Part shown: positions 21,813 through 32,800 of the stretch, piece after piece | Layout of the letters: every line of letters starts with the position of its first letter | How positions within the stretch are numbered: the stretch's first letter is position 1 | Origin: Euleptes europaea | Taxonomy: Eukaryota; Chordata; Lepidosauria; Squamata; Sphaerodactylidae | Assembly: GCF_029931775.1 (NCBI RefSeq) | Contig: NC_079312.1 | Span: 16,685,821-16,749,820, forward strand | Direction: 5' to 3' | Length of the DNA: 64,000 nt | The notes under the pieces: generated by a model | Seen by the model: the letters and a program-made list of their open reading frames with translations, nothing else | Told to the model about the DNA's origin: nothing | Database searches by the model: none | Translations under genes and position numbers: made by a program

Positions 21813-22327
21813 CAAATGTGACTCTGGATCCAGACACAGCCCATCCCCAACTCGTCCTGTCTGAGGATTGGAAAAGCGTGAGATGGGGAGAAAAAGTTCA
21901 AGCTCTGCCCAGCAATCCTGAGAGATTTGAAAGATATCCTGCTGTTCTGGGCCGTGAGGGATTCACAGCAGGCCGCCATTTCTGGGAAGTCCTTGTGGGA
22001 AGTGAGGAAGGATGGGCTGTGGGGGTGGCCAGAAAGTCCGTGAGGAGGAAGGGATATTTCTCTTTTAGTCCTGAGGAAGGGATCTGGGTTGTGGGGAAGT
22101 GGGAGGGACACTACAGGGCTTCCATAAAAGACCGTGAGCCTCCCCTGTCCATTAGTGGGGAGCCCAAGAGGATCCGAGTCTGCCTGAACTACGCTGGGGG
22201 CCAAGTGGCCTTTTTCGATGCTGACCGAGGATCCCTGATCTACGAGTTCTCTGGAGCCTCCTTCTCTGGAGAGACCCTCCTGCCCTTCTTTCGGGTGTCT
22301 AAAAAAGGCCACCTCAAACTCTCTTAA
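21813..22327 (+). CDS. gene B exon 8: PRY-SPRY (B30.2) domain and stop
   Basis: Opens [20 protein letters not shown] and keeps the [11 protein letters not shown] and SPRY landmarks [54 protein letters not shown] and LLPFFRV, ending KLS-TAA. Open throughout; 515 bp against 506 (A) and 518 (C). The length differences sit in the loop before SGEPKRIRV. Confidence 0.92.
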
Positions 22328-24304
22328 GACCCTTCTCTTCACACCAGGAGCATCAATAAGGCCTCTCCGGTCTCCCAGACACCAAAACTGACGGGGTAAA
22401 ATGGAAACGTTTCCCCTCCATTTCCCAACGTTCCCCTTTTTTTCTTTGAATGATTATTTCTGAAAGCAACAGAAACACATTTCACTTTATAACGAATAGC
22501 AATGTTGTCAAGGAGAGCTGTGAATAGACCGCACTCCTCCAACCTCCATTCCTCTCCAGCACAAGAGGAACAGCCGAAGACCCTGCAGAGGAAGAAAGAG
22601 GCCCCTGCAAGTTTTAAGTTTATACTCTGGAATTTCTCTTTTATTTGCACTGCCTGATAGGATCCTGCTTTCTGAAGAGCACTGAAGATCCTGTCCCTAT
22701 CAAGTTTGCTATATTCATTGCAGTTGTGCTTCAGTTATACCAGTGGTTGAAATGATGTTATGATAAAGTTATGTTACCTTGAAAACTCTGCTGCCTTAAA
22801 AAAAAATTGGGGGGGGGTGGATTTTGTAACTGCCAGACAACCACAAGGGTGGTTTCATTTATTGACCCCCCCAACTCTCCAGTTGGAAAGAAATGCAGGA
22901 GGGGGATTTGCGTAGCCAGGGTCCTGGTGGGTTAAACGTTTCTAATTCCTGTTTTTGTGTCTCTCTTCAAATCATGATAAACCCTTTTTCATCCACACAG
23001 CTGTCTCTCTCTCTCTCTCTCCTTTAATTGGGTTTCCAACAAACTGGGTGCTCATACTTTGTTCATACCGCAACCCTGCGAGGGAAGTTAGGCCAAGTGC
23101 TACTGAGCTGCATTGCTGGGGTTGCCAACTGTGGTTTGGGAAATTTCTGGAGATTTTGGGTGCAAAGCTGGGGAAGGTGGGGTTTGGGGAGGGAAGGAAC
23201 CTGAGGGGGGCATAATGCCATAGAGTCCATGCTCTGAAGCAGCCTTTCTCCCCAGTGTGGACCAAACGTGGCTGACATAGTTGTCAAGTCCTCCAGTTTA
23301 TCCTCACAATAAGAGTCTTGTGAACTGGAGGAGGCGGAGTGTGAGTGGCCCTCAGTCAGCCTCCAAGTATCAGAGGCAGAATGAGAATTTGAACCTGGGT
23401 CTCTTAGATCGTAGACCTGCTTTAACCACTACAAAATACTGGCTCTGAATCTTCAGGGAGTCTTTACTCCCCCCCCATTTTGTAAAAGAGGTGACATATT
23501 CCACTCATCTTGTCTCTGCTGCCTTTCTCCCAAAGGTGGACCCACAGCAGCTTATATCACCCCCCTGCCTTCCATTTTATCCTTACAACAACAACCCTGA
23601 GAAGGAGGTTAGGGTGAGGGTGTGTGACTGGCCCAATGCCAACAAACAAGCTTCCATGGAAGGGTTAGGATTGGAACCCGGGTCTCATAGATTCTACAAC
23701 CCTCTAACCACTATACCGCACTGGCTCTGATAAGCGAGGGAAGTTAACCCATCTTTGTTTTGTAAGGGAGGGGATATTTCCCACCATCCCTGGCTGTGCT
23801 GCTTCCCACCTTCCTGGCTTCTCATGGTTAAACCTTTGATTCCATTGCAAAGAGCAGCAGAGTTTCTGGACCTAATCTGGGCCAGGATCTTCCAATTCCT
23901 TTCATTTTGGGCTCTACAAGTCCCATCAAAATCCAGACGCTGGTGACCAGTTCTGAGGGCCCCAGCTTCATTTTCTGATGGATCAATGCACCAGGGCTAC
24001 CTGGCCTCCCACCGGCAGCTCTGGTTGCACCAGCTGCTCCGAGCACCAGGATAGTTTTTCTAAATTTAAAGGTGATGTTGGTAATGTTGTTACATCACTT
24101 CTGGGTTTGCCTTTACAGCACAGGATAGTTCTAAGAATTGCCTGAACTCTATGGGGAGACTATACAGTTTCCAGGTACTCCTAGAGCTACCATGTGTCAC
24201 TTCTGGCAGAGTACAGGAAAACAAGTCCCTGCCCTGAGGAACTTACACTGTATACTTTGCCATTAAGGAGGGGAGAAAGGTGGCAGCAGGGATCAATGGG
24301 AAGA
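22328..24304. other. 3' flank of gene B; SINE remnants, no gene
   Basis: 22328 to about 23260 is paralogous to the gene A flank, including half of a ggcaaccc-type MITE (about 23112-23260). Two minus-strand tRNA-like SINE pieces follow (about 23300-23445 and 23480-23730), each ending with the pattern 'aacc(c/t)gggtctc ... taaccact ... actggctctg'. The rest is unassigned. Confidence 0.55.
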
Positions 24305-24485
24305 ATCGTAGAATCATAGAGTTGTAAGGGACCACCAGGGCCATCTAATCCAACCCCCTGCACAATGCAGGAAATTAACTACCTCCCCCCACATCCCCAG
24401 TGACCCCAACCCTCCCCCCACCATGCAGGATCCCACAATCAAAGCACTCCCAACAGATGGCCATCTAGCCTTTGCTTAAAGACCT
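24305..24485 (-). mobile_element. CR1 3'-end fragment, third subfamily
   Basis: Begins cgtagaatcatagag, the reverse of the TCTATGATTCTA-type terminus, followed by gggccatctaatccaacccc. This is a different subfamily from the TTCTTATG-ended CR1s and the same type as the nested copy at 42505. Confidence 0.85.
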
Positions 24486-24639
24486 CCAAAGGCGGGGATG
24501 TATATACATTCATTCCTGCTTGATTCAAATCCAGTAGCACAGAGACCAACAAAATTTTCTGTTTTCTAAGATGCTACTGGACTCGAATCTAGCTCTTCTA
24601 CTGCAGACTAACTTCTGAAACTACATTCATTCCAGTTCC

Positions 24640-25270
24640 TGTTGGGAAATGAGACTAAACCAAAGAAAAGGAGGGCTTTTAGGGAAGGAAGGGAGAGAGG
24701 CGGTGTCCTGCAGGAGTTCTTGGGAGGCCGTTCCAGGCATCAGGGGCAGGAAGGGAGGAGTTATTGGGCGCAGTAGCTCTTGGGAGGCAGAGGATGGTGA
24801 ACCTGAAGGTCAGGAGGAAGGTTGTATCAGGATATAAGCAGGAGAGGTACAGAGTGAGGGGAGGCCACAGGGGTTTGAAGGGCAGGATTGAGGAGTTTGT
24901 GGGGTCTGGGAGCGGAAGGAAGTTAATGGAGGGGTCAAAGGAGAAACGTCCCTTGTTCAGAATGAAGAGAGAGGTGGGGGGTTTTGGCAGTGGAGTTCTG
25001 GATAGAAGGGAGGTGGCTTGAGGGGAACATTGAAAGACCAGAGCGAGAGCAGAGAAGGTTGCAAGGAGAGAGGTGACCACAGCAGGACCCAAACTTTGGG
25101 GGAAGGGGAAGTGCAGGGGGTGGGTTGTAATGTTGTAAAGGAAGGAGCCTGGCAAGAAGCTGAAGATGGGGAAAACAAAGGAGAGAGAGAAGAGGCAAAG
25201 ACGAAGCCAAGGCCTCGTCCTCCTTCAACATGGACGGATGAGGATGTGGTCATTGAATGTGGAGGGGGTG
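24640..25270. other. purine-rich old repeat, family unknown
   Basis: Strongly AG-biased plus strand. The pattern 'gttccaggcatcagg ... gcagtggagttctggatag ... ggttgcaaggagagaggtga' recalls an old dispersed amniote repeat, but I cannot name it safely. Open frames exist on both strands only because of base bias. Not a host gene in my reading. Confidence 0.3.
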
Positions 25271-25528
25271 GAATGAGGGCTCTGGGCTGGCACCCATATG
25301 CGCAGGACTCTTCAGTATTCTGGCTTTTATTTTTGTCTACATTTACACTGAATTCCTGCTCATGTGCGATTTCCTTGCCTTGATGCTCTGGGGAGGCCTT
25401 TCATCCACTTACTAATGGAGGCCTTTTTAAAAAGTTGGTACCAGATCAACATAGTTTTTTTTATTTAAATATTTATATCCCCTGCCTATTGCAACAATGT
25501 AATTGTTCCCAGATTTATTTTTAAAAAG

Positions 25529-26025
25529 TAACTCTCTAGCCCCTTTTGTTTCTGTTATAAAGAGCAATGTGCAGCCAGTCCCATTCCCCTTATAATTCTG
25601 CAATGAAAACAGCTAGAGAGTTACTTAAAAAAAAGAAAACAGGAAAGAAATCTGTGAACTAGCCATTGTCACAATAAGTCATTCTAATGGAGAGTCTTTT
25701 TTTTAATTATGGCTAGGCACCTCAAATGCTGGAAGTGGCCTGGTCTTCTTTGGGCCATAACTTCAATGTACTAATTCCCTGAATTATTATTTGTTTAAAT
25801 AACTCTCTATCCCTTCTCATGCCAAAGTTATAAGGCTCAATATGCAGCCAATACTGTTCCTCTTATAACTTCACAATGAAAAGAGCAAGAGTTGGTTTTA
25901 AAAAATCTATGAACTAGTCATTGCCATAATAGGTCATTGTAATGGTGTGTCAGCAATTTTAAAAAAAAATATAGCTAGACAGGTCAAAAGCTGGAATTGG
26001 CCTGGTCTTCTCTGGACCTTTGAGA
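25529..26025 (+). repeat. two-copy tandem duplication, about 265-270 bp per unit
   Basis: Unit 1 starts aagtaactctctagcccc (25529); unit 2 starts aataactctctatccctt (25799). Each runs through 'gcagccaat/gtc', 'cacaatgaaaa', a poly-A tract and 'ggcctggtcttct'. The units are diverged, so the duplication is old. In unit 1, ctctctag and its complement form a small hairpin. Confidence 0.75.
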
Positions 26026-26153
26026 GGTCACTCCCCTATGTTAAGGAACAAACAGAACAAACCCACAGAACACATTTTTGTCTGTCAGAAGGGGATGGTT
26101 CAGTCTAGTTTCATCCCTGACGGGCTCTTTTTGTGAACGCCAGGAGTTTAATG

Positions 26154-26923
26154 CACTAAACCAAAGTACAGCCCGAGGCTCAAAAATATTAGAAATAGAA
26201 ATAATGACAATACTTATTTCAGTGTGATAACAATCTCTTCAATATATTGTGCATGTAAACTTCATAAATGTATTAAATGTTCTTAGCATGACATTTCCAA
26301 GTAACAACAATACGGGGGATTTCAACTTTGTAACGCCTTACACACACGCTTCTTTCCGCTTCAAGCGGCACACCCAAGTGAGTGCGTTCAGTACAGCTGC
26401 ATTATTGTCTTTGTAATGAGAGTTCAGTTCACAGCATAGCTGGTCCCTTTGCTTTATATGCTTATACAATTGTGCACGTGGAGGGGTTTCAATTGGTATC
26501 ATTTACTTTATGCTTTTTGAAAAGCCTTATTAGTGATGTTGCCTGTTCTTTCAATCTATACAGGGATGTTCATAACTGGATTCTACCATTAATACTAGCT
26601 GCTGTTTGGTACAGTCTGTGGTTATATATTAGAGCATTTTTGCACACAATTAACAACAGATGCTGGTAATTTGTACTGCCATTAATTATATATAGGAATA
26701 TTTATTGTATTTATGAAATTCATTGAATTGTTGTTACTTGGAAATGTCATGCTAAGAACATTTAATACATTTATGAAGTTCACATGCACAATATATTGAA
26801 GTGATTGTTATCACACTGAAATAAGTATTGTCATTATTTCTATTTCTAATATTTTTGAGCCTCATGCTGTACTTTGGTTTATTACCCACTTTTTGCAGCA
26901 TAGGTGTTTATCTTTTTTGCTAG
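26154..26923. mobile_element. inverted-repeat element (Penelope-like geometry) with 12-bp target duplication
   Basis: aggagtttaatg flanks both sides (26142-26153 and 26924-26935). Arms of about 150 bp (about 26160-26311 and 26733-26882) are near-perfect inverted copies around a 420-bp centre, with a 40-bp asymmetric tail at the right. This is the same plan as 1513, 11423 and 37101, but I see no convincing hammerhead core, so family assignment is weaker. Confidence 0.6.
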
Positions 26924-26942
26924 AGGAGTTTAATGTACAGCA

Positions 26943-27263
26943 GTGGTTGTCAACCAGCAGGCTGTGCATCTCGGGTAAGACAGAACCAGTCTAGGCGGGA
27001 TTCGGGGTTTTCAGAACAATTACTCCTTTTATATTGCTAATGAAATAATTATTTCTGTTGTGTTCCAATTCTATAGCAATAAAGCAATAGTACTGTAATA
27101 TTCATGTCCTTACCATAAACAAGCAATTGTAATAAACAGAATGCCTGCATGTGCAAACATATAAATGTCTTTCTCAGTAAAGGTGTTTTTAAAAAAATCC
27201 ATCCTGGTGGGACCCAGGTTCTTTGATAAGAACAACTGGTGGGACCGAAGGTAGGAAAAGTTG
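26943..27263. mobile_element. hAT-like non-autonomous element
   Basis: The left end cagtggttgtcaacc and the right end (reverse complement cactgagtctcaac) resemble the hAT terminus CAGTGGTTCTCAACC. Its right two thirds recur at about 51240-51410 downstream of gene C, in a duplicated flank. Confidence 0.5.
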
Positions 27264-27516
27264 AGACTCAGTGATTTACAGGAAAGTATTCAGAGACAGG
27301 CAGCAGCTTCACCTGCAGGCTGTCCAGGAAAAACTCTTCCACTACTGAATGAATAAACTTATTGCTGAGTAACTGACACAGGAAAACAACACCAGGTACT
27401 TAGTATTATTTTATTTACTTTATTTTATGGCCCGCCAAGGCAGATTACATAGTGTAAAAACCAATACAATTGACAGGATGAGAATCCTAACAAGCCATGC
27501 AATTAATGTTTTTGTT

Positions 27517-27755
27517 TTTGCCATTGGCAACCCCATGAGGTTTTCAAGGCAAGAGATGTTTAGAGATGGTTTGCAATTGCCTGTCTCTGAGTCAAGTCCC
27601 TGGTACTCTTTGGAGGTCTCCCATCCAAACATACTTGCCAGGGTCCACACTGAGAGTGTGTAACTTCCCCAAGGTCACCCAGCAAGTTTCCAGGACAGAG
27701 TGGAAATTCGAACTTGGGTTCCCCTGATCCTAGTCTGACACCTTAACCGTCTCTC
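27517..27755 (-). mobile_element. tRNA-derived SINE with RTE-like tail (Sauria SINE-like)
   Basis: The minus strand has a tRNA-like head (plus: gacaccttaaccgtctct, B-box complement ttcgaacttgggtt) and a tail 'ccattggcaaccccatgagg'. The related copy is 52320-52580. Confidence 0.6.
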
Positions 27756-27977
27756 CATATAATCCTAGGACTGCAGAAATCTCAAATTCAGTATAAACAT
27801 TAAACACGACAATTTAAATAATGCAGAAAAGCATATCAGGGTGAAGCATGCCTAGTTCAATATGGGCGGGTGCCTGCTTTCCATAGGGCCTCCTCCAAGG
27901 TCAGATGGGTGGATACTTGCCTGTGTTAAAGGCTTAGATTGTGCACATGCAACTAAAAGACTGGCTATACCAGAAAA

Positions 27978-28256
27978 TGACTAAAGCTAAAATGACTAAA
28001 CTGAGGCTATCATATTTTGGTCACGTCATGAGACAACAAGAGTCACTGGAAAAAAAACAGTCATGCTAGGAAAAGTTGAGGGTAGCAGGAAAAGAGGAAG
28101 ACCCAACAAGAGATGGACTGACTCAATAAAGGAAGCCACGGCCCACAGTTTGCAAGATCTGAGCAAGGCTGTCAAAGATAGGACATTTTGGAGGACTTTC
28201 ATTCATAGGGTCGCCATGAGTTGGAAGCGACTTGACGGCACTTAACACACACACAC
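27978..28256 (+). mobile_element. Bov-B LINE 3' end with 9-bp target duplication
   Basis: Encodes the C-terminus MLGKVEGSRKRGRPNKRWTD and DLSKAVKDRTFWRTFIHR, with an upstream stop, and ends gacggcacttaa-(CA)n. accagaaaa repeats at 27969-27977 and 28257-28265. The equivalent site after gene C (about 52798) has a bare (CA)n tract. Confidence 0.9.
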
Positions 28257-28261
28257 ACCAG

Positions 28262-29399
28262 AAAACCAGCAGCTCAAGGAGCAAGATAATATTCTCAGCC
28301 CTTTCTTTGCTGTGCTGCTTTTCTGTTTGCGTGGACTTTTCCTTAAGGGGGGGGGGAGCTTTCGGAAACGGGACTCCCCTCTCTCAGCCCGGCAGGGACG
28401 CCCTGAGTGGAAGAGTCCCCCTTCCCCCCAGGCGCTTGTGATATGCCTGTATTATTGTATCAATTCCCAATGACAATAACACAGTAGGAGGTTGAGAGTT
28501 CAAAACAGTTTGTTTATTAGGTCCAATATACACACCTGGTGAAAATTGCCCCAAATGCGCAGGACAATTCACACAAACATCAAAGGAGTGCAAGCACGGA
28601 TATAATCTTTGGTAATGGGAGGTACAAAGACGTAATACATGGCGTCAATACATAGAACCAATAATAGATATTTAAGGATTTGAATACCCTATTAGAGAAT
28701 CGGAGGCGTTACATAGAAGTGGTGACCTCATTCTCACTAATGAGCAGTGAAGACCCTCATGGTCAGGTGCTTCTCTATTTGATCCTAAATTACTGCAGTT
28801 CTTCTTATCTTGGACCCTGGCTGCTGCCAAGGCTAACTAAGGGAGTTTTCCTAGCTGGCCCTTATGAGTGGGGAGCCAGCTTATGAAAACATAATCGGCC
28901 TTTCTGTGGATTCTCTAATTAGCTTCTAACGAGCAAAGCTGGGCCTCTTGTACTCAAGGCCTTTAACATATATATGTGCTTGGTGTGACTTTAATCATAG
29001 ATGCCAACTCTTGAACACCGAGTATGGCATATTCATAAGTGCAGATTATACTTTATTGATTACAAAGAATATATTTCAAATCAGAGAATACGTTTCCAAT
29101 ACATTTCCAGTGAATGAATATGTTTCTTCACTGAAAGAATACATTTTCTCAATAACATATAATGATTTCAGGCATTACACTTGCAAATGCCTGCCAAAGG
29201 GGTGCAAAGGAGCCCTTTCCTCCCCAGATTCTGCCCCCCACCCCGGCCCTTTTCCTGGCAACTCTTTTTTTCTTCCCTGGCCGTTGAAGCCCCCGCAGCA
29301 GCAGGGAGTCCTTTGCAGGAGGAAAACGCCCCGTGGCCACTTTGGAAAGCGAAACCAAACTCTCTTCCTCTCCCTCCCTCCCGCTTAGCAGAGGCTGCC
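28262..29399 (+). promoter_or_regulatory. 5' flank of gene C, split by a solo LTR
   Basis: 28262-28438 and 29180-29399 are together paralogous to the continuous 5' flank of gene D (53515-54359, with part missing). Shared blocks are 'ttgctgtgctgcttttctgt', a poly-G run with 'agctttcggaaacgggactc', and 'cctgccaaaggggtgcaaag'. The LTR now sits about 220 bases before the ATG. The conservation suggests promoter/5' UTR function; no TATA box is seen. Confidence 0.45.
28439..29179 (-). mobile_element. solo LTR of an endogenous retrovirus-like element (fossil)
   Basis: A 741-bp block with TG...CA ends and a 4-bp duplication cttg on both sides (28435-28438, 29180-29183). On the minus strand an AATAAA lies in the 3' part, which suggests the LTR points away from gene C. 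No internal genes are present, so it is the product of LTR-LTR recombination. Four-base duplications suit class I (gamma-like) ERVs, but the family is not identified. The gene D flank is the empty site, so it is younger than the C/D duplication. Confidence 0.65.
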
Positions 29400-29837
29400 A
29401 TGGCGGGCGGGGGTCCCCTGAAGGAGCTCTGCGAGGAAGCCTCTTGCTCCATCTGCCTGGACTTCTTCAGGGATCCGGTGAGCATTGCAGAGTGCGGGCA
29501 CAATTTCTGCCGAGCTTGCCTGATCCGGAGCTGGGGGGAGTCGGGGGCAGACGCCTCCTGCCCCCAGTGCAGAGGGAGAGCGCAGGAGGGGAGCCTCCGG
29601 CCCAACCAGCAGCTGGCCAACTTGGTGGCGATAATCCAGAAACTGAGTCCTCAGGAGGGAAAGGAGGAGACCAGAAAAGGGCAGAAGCGAAGGAGGGGGG
29701 TCTGCGAGAAGCACCAGGAGCCCCTGAAGTTTTTCTGCGTGGAGGACCAAGCCCCCCTCTGCGTGGTCTGCCGCAGATCCGAGGAGCACAAAAGGGACGA
29801 GGTGATCCCTCTGGAGGAGCCTGCCGGAGAGAAGAAG
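29400..29837 (+). CDS. gene C exon 1: RING plus incomplete first B-box
   Basis: [20 protein letters not shown] start, context gctgccATGGC. RING ligands CSIC, CGH, CRAC and CPQC are complete. The B-box [13 protein letters not shown]...CVVC...EEHKRDEV has lost its last His (Asp in place of His). It ends EEPAGEKK at donor AAG|GTAAGA, phase 0. 146 codons. Confidence 0.9.
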
Positions 29838-32800
29838 GTAAGAAGCCTCTCTGGATCTTGCTGGGGCTTCTCTGTCCATTCTTCATGGCTTCTCTGTCCA
29901 TTCGGCCCAGTGAAAAGAATCCTAGCAGGAATGCAAATAACCGTAGGTCTTAAACTGTTATACTTTTACTCCCCAGTTGCCTGACAGTAAGCCAGGAGGT
30001 GGTCAGCCTTTAGCTGTCCCCATCGGGTCCACCAGAGTTGGAAACAGGATCCTGGGCCGGGCAGATCCCTCCTTCTGTCCGATCCCACCGGGCTCTTACT
30101 GTGTTCTGTTTCAGAAGAAGAAGAGTTGGTTTTTACATGCCGATTTTCTCTGCCTCTAAGGAGTCTCAGAATGGCTTACAATCGCCTTCCCTTCCTCTCC
30201 CCACAACAGACACCTTGTGAGGCAGGTGGGGTTGAGAGAGTTGGAGAGAACTGTGACTGGCCCAAGGTCACCCAGCTGGCTTCATGTGCAGGAGTGGGGA
30301 AACCAACCTGGTCCTCCAGATTAGAATCCGCTGCTCATATGGAGACATGGGGAATCAAACCCGGTTCTCCAGATCAGAGTCCACTCTTAACCGGTGCGCC
30401 ACACTGGCTCTCCAGGAGAGAAGACTTTTCTTGCATCTTGGTGCCTGGCTCAAAATTCCTGTTTGGGTCAAAGCAGCCTGGAGTGTTTGGGGCCTCTTTT
30501 CCAGTTTTTTGTTTATAATTTCAGTGTGATGTTTTGATTCCTCTGTTCAGCCACAAATTGGCGGCCAAAGGAGGTGGTGGTAACAAGAGCCTTTCAAACG
30601 TTGCATTCTCCTTCAAAGTCCCACCATCTATCCCACCAGGAGATGCCTCTTTGTAGGTGGTGGAGTTTGATGGTTGAGGAGGCCCTCTCGATCCTTGACC
30701 CCCCTGCCTGTCACGGACACGATCCATTTCCGCCAGCGGAGCAGTAATATCTCCCCTCTGTTCCCTACACTGGGAGTGCTGTTGCCTCTCCTGGATTGAG
30801 ATCTAGCAGCATGGCCAGTCCAAGAGGTGTCACTGCCTAAGGGGGAATATCCAGAGCAGGGGTCCCGAACCTTTTTGATCCTGTGGGCACCTTTGGGATT
30901 CTGACACAGCATGGTGGGCACAGCCACAAAATGGCTGCCACACCTTCCATTCAGTCACACAGTGAAGATCCCTGTGCTGTGGTGGAAGCTGCTGCCAAAG
31001 CAAGGTTTTTAAAAATCTGCACAGCCGATCAGCTCTTGAACAGCCAATGAGAAGTCCTTGTGGGCAAAAGCTCCATCCACTCTCTAAAAACACCTGACTT
31101 GCACCAGGAGAGGTGTTGATCAGCTCAGTGGTGCCCACAAAACCCTGCTGGGGACCCCTGATCTGGAGGATGTGGTTCCCATCACCCCCCAGCCACCAAA
31201 ATGCAAACCCTTAGTGAAGAGGGGAATTCAAATATCCTGCAGCAGTAATTGTGAATCTGGAATGAGGGGGGGAGCCCTGCAGGAATAGAGAAAGATGTGA
31301 CTGGATCACATGGCAAAGTTGGCTGGATCAGGGGCTGATGTGCCTCAGCTCCAAGACCCATTATTAGTACCGGGACAAAAATGTTGAAATTGTTTCAAAA
31401 GTCTTTTCAGAGCATCCCCCATGATAACGATGGCCAGAACTCCTTCCAGGATGTTGCCTGCAGATCTGTTGGCAGAAAGGCTTCTCTGAGGGCAAATTCA
31501 TTTGGGAGACCTGAGAGATTCATTTTGAGAGTTTGGAAAGGGGAGTTGGGAGGATTTCAGAATCCAGACTTAAGATGGGAGGTATTTTTGTGTGGCTCCC
31601 CCTGCTCTGGCAGCCATTTTGGTTTGGGTCTGCGTCCCGTGGCAGCCATTTTGGCAATCACTACCCTCTCTCAAAATTCCAAAGATACATGCAGGCTTTA
31701 AAAGGCTGGGGGACCCCTGGAGTAAATAATAACTTTCATTGAAAATAACATGGATATGTTTTGAAGATTATTTCGGCCAAGATGTTCCGATTTCCTTAAT
31801 TTTTGTGTTCCTCCTTCTGCAGCAGGCCTAGATGCTACCTGAAATCTCATTGCTAGAGGAGAGGGGAGCCACCAGCTGAGGATCTGGGGGTGGATTTGCA
31901 AATTAGATGCAGGGTGTGTGTGGTTTACTCCAAACCAGGAATTGCTATCAATCCATTGGCTTTCAAAGGAATTTGAGGAGTCAATAAAAGCTTGTTTACT
32001 TCTCGCTTTCCAATATTTACAAGAACAGAGAGAGAGAGAGAGAGTTCAAAAACATGGAGGGTGAAATAAAACAAATGTGGTTCTTTTGTTTTTGGCATCA
32101 GACAGTCACGGCAGCCAGAAAGGAGAGAGTTTGCCCGAAGCACCAGGAGCCGCTGAAGCTCTTCTGCAAAGACGATGAAGCCCTCATCTGTGTGGTCTGT
32201 GACCTGTCAAAGGAGCACAACCATCATGAAATCATTCCTGTGGAGGAGGCCTTCCAAGAGTACAAGGTTGGAAATCTACAAGGTGGATGGTGATGGAGAA
32301 GATAATGTGTGGGTCCTTTCTAGCTGCACTCCTGGGTAGGGCTGTTGAATTAAAAAAAATTCAGTATAGTTCGGATTCGGCTGAATTCAGCCCGTTTAGA
32401 TTCGGGATATGCCGAAGTCCGAACTCCCCCACTTTGGGTCTGTGTAATTCGGCGGGAATTCAAAGTTCGGGAAAAAAATTTGGCCGAATAAAGCCATTAA
32501 AAAACAACCGCGCCTTTCCGCGGCTCTGGGGGGGCATTTTTGGGGGTAGAGGTCCCAAACTTTCAGAGGAGCTTCAAAGGACCCTTCTTGCCAGACCCCC
32601 CAAGTTTTGTAAAGATTGGTTCAGGGGGGGCTGAGATATGGGCCCCGAAAGGGGTCCCCCCACCCTCAATGTGCATCTCTGAGCAGAGCTTGCCGCCCAC
32701 ACACAAAGCTCCCAGCCCCGACAAACAGCTGTTGAGAGCAAGGGCGGGGCAGCTGCTAAGAACTTTGCAAAGCAACACAACTGCAAAGCAACACCTTTGC

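Larger units (their letters stand above)
10856..22327 (+). pseudogene. TRIM gene B (RING/B-box/B-box/coiled coil/PRY-SPRY), probably disabled by a frameshift in exon 1
   Basis: All eight exons of the array's gene model are present with GT-AG sites: 10856-11268, 14125-14289, 14972-15067, 16129-16359, 16838-16860, 17928-18046, 19066-19098, 21813-22327. They sum to 1595 bp, one short of a multiple of three. The missing base is in exon 1 (about 11130-11145): CGA-AGG-AGG-GGG-GTC in C and D is one base shorter here. From ATG the frame therefore stops near 11168 after the RING. Exons 2-8 are open and keep family motifs, so loss is recent, or it is a sequencing error. If intact it would be a ubiquitin E3 ligase of the RFP/TRIM27-TRIM39-like type. 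It is also possible that only a short RING protein is made. The introns are the shortest of the array (11.5 kb in total). Confidence 0.65.

Noticed and set aside
24679-25155. 158-codon minus-strand frame
   Set aside because: Low-complexity Pro/Leu/Ser-rich translation of an AG-rich repeat; no start context, splice partner or motif.
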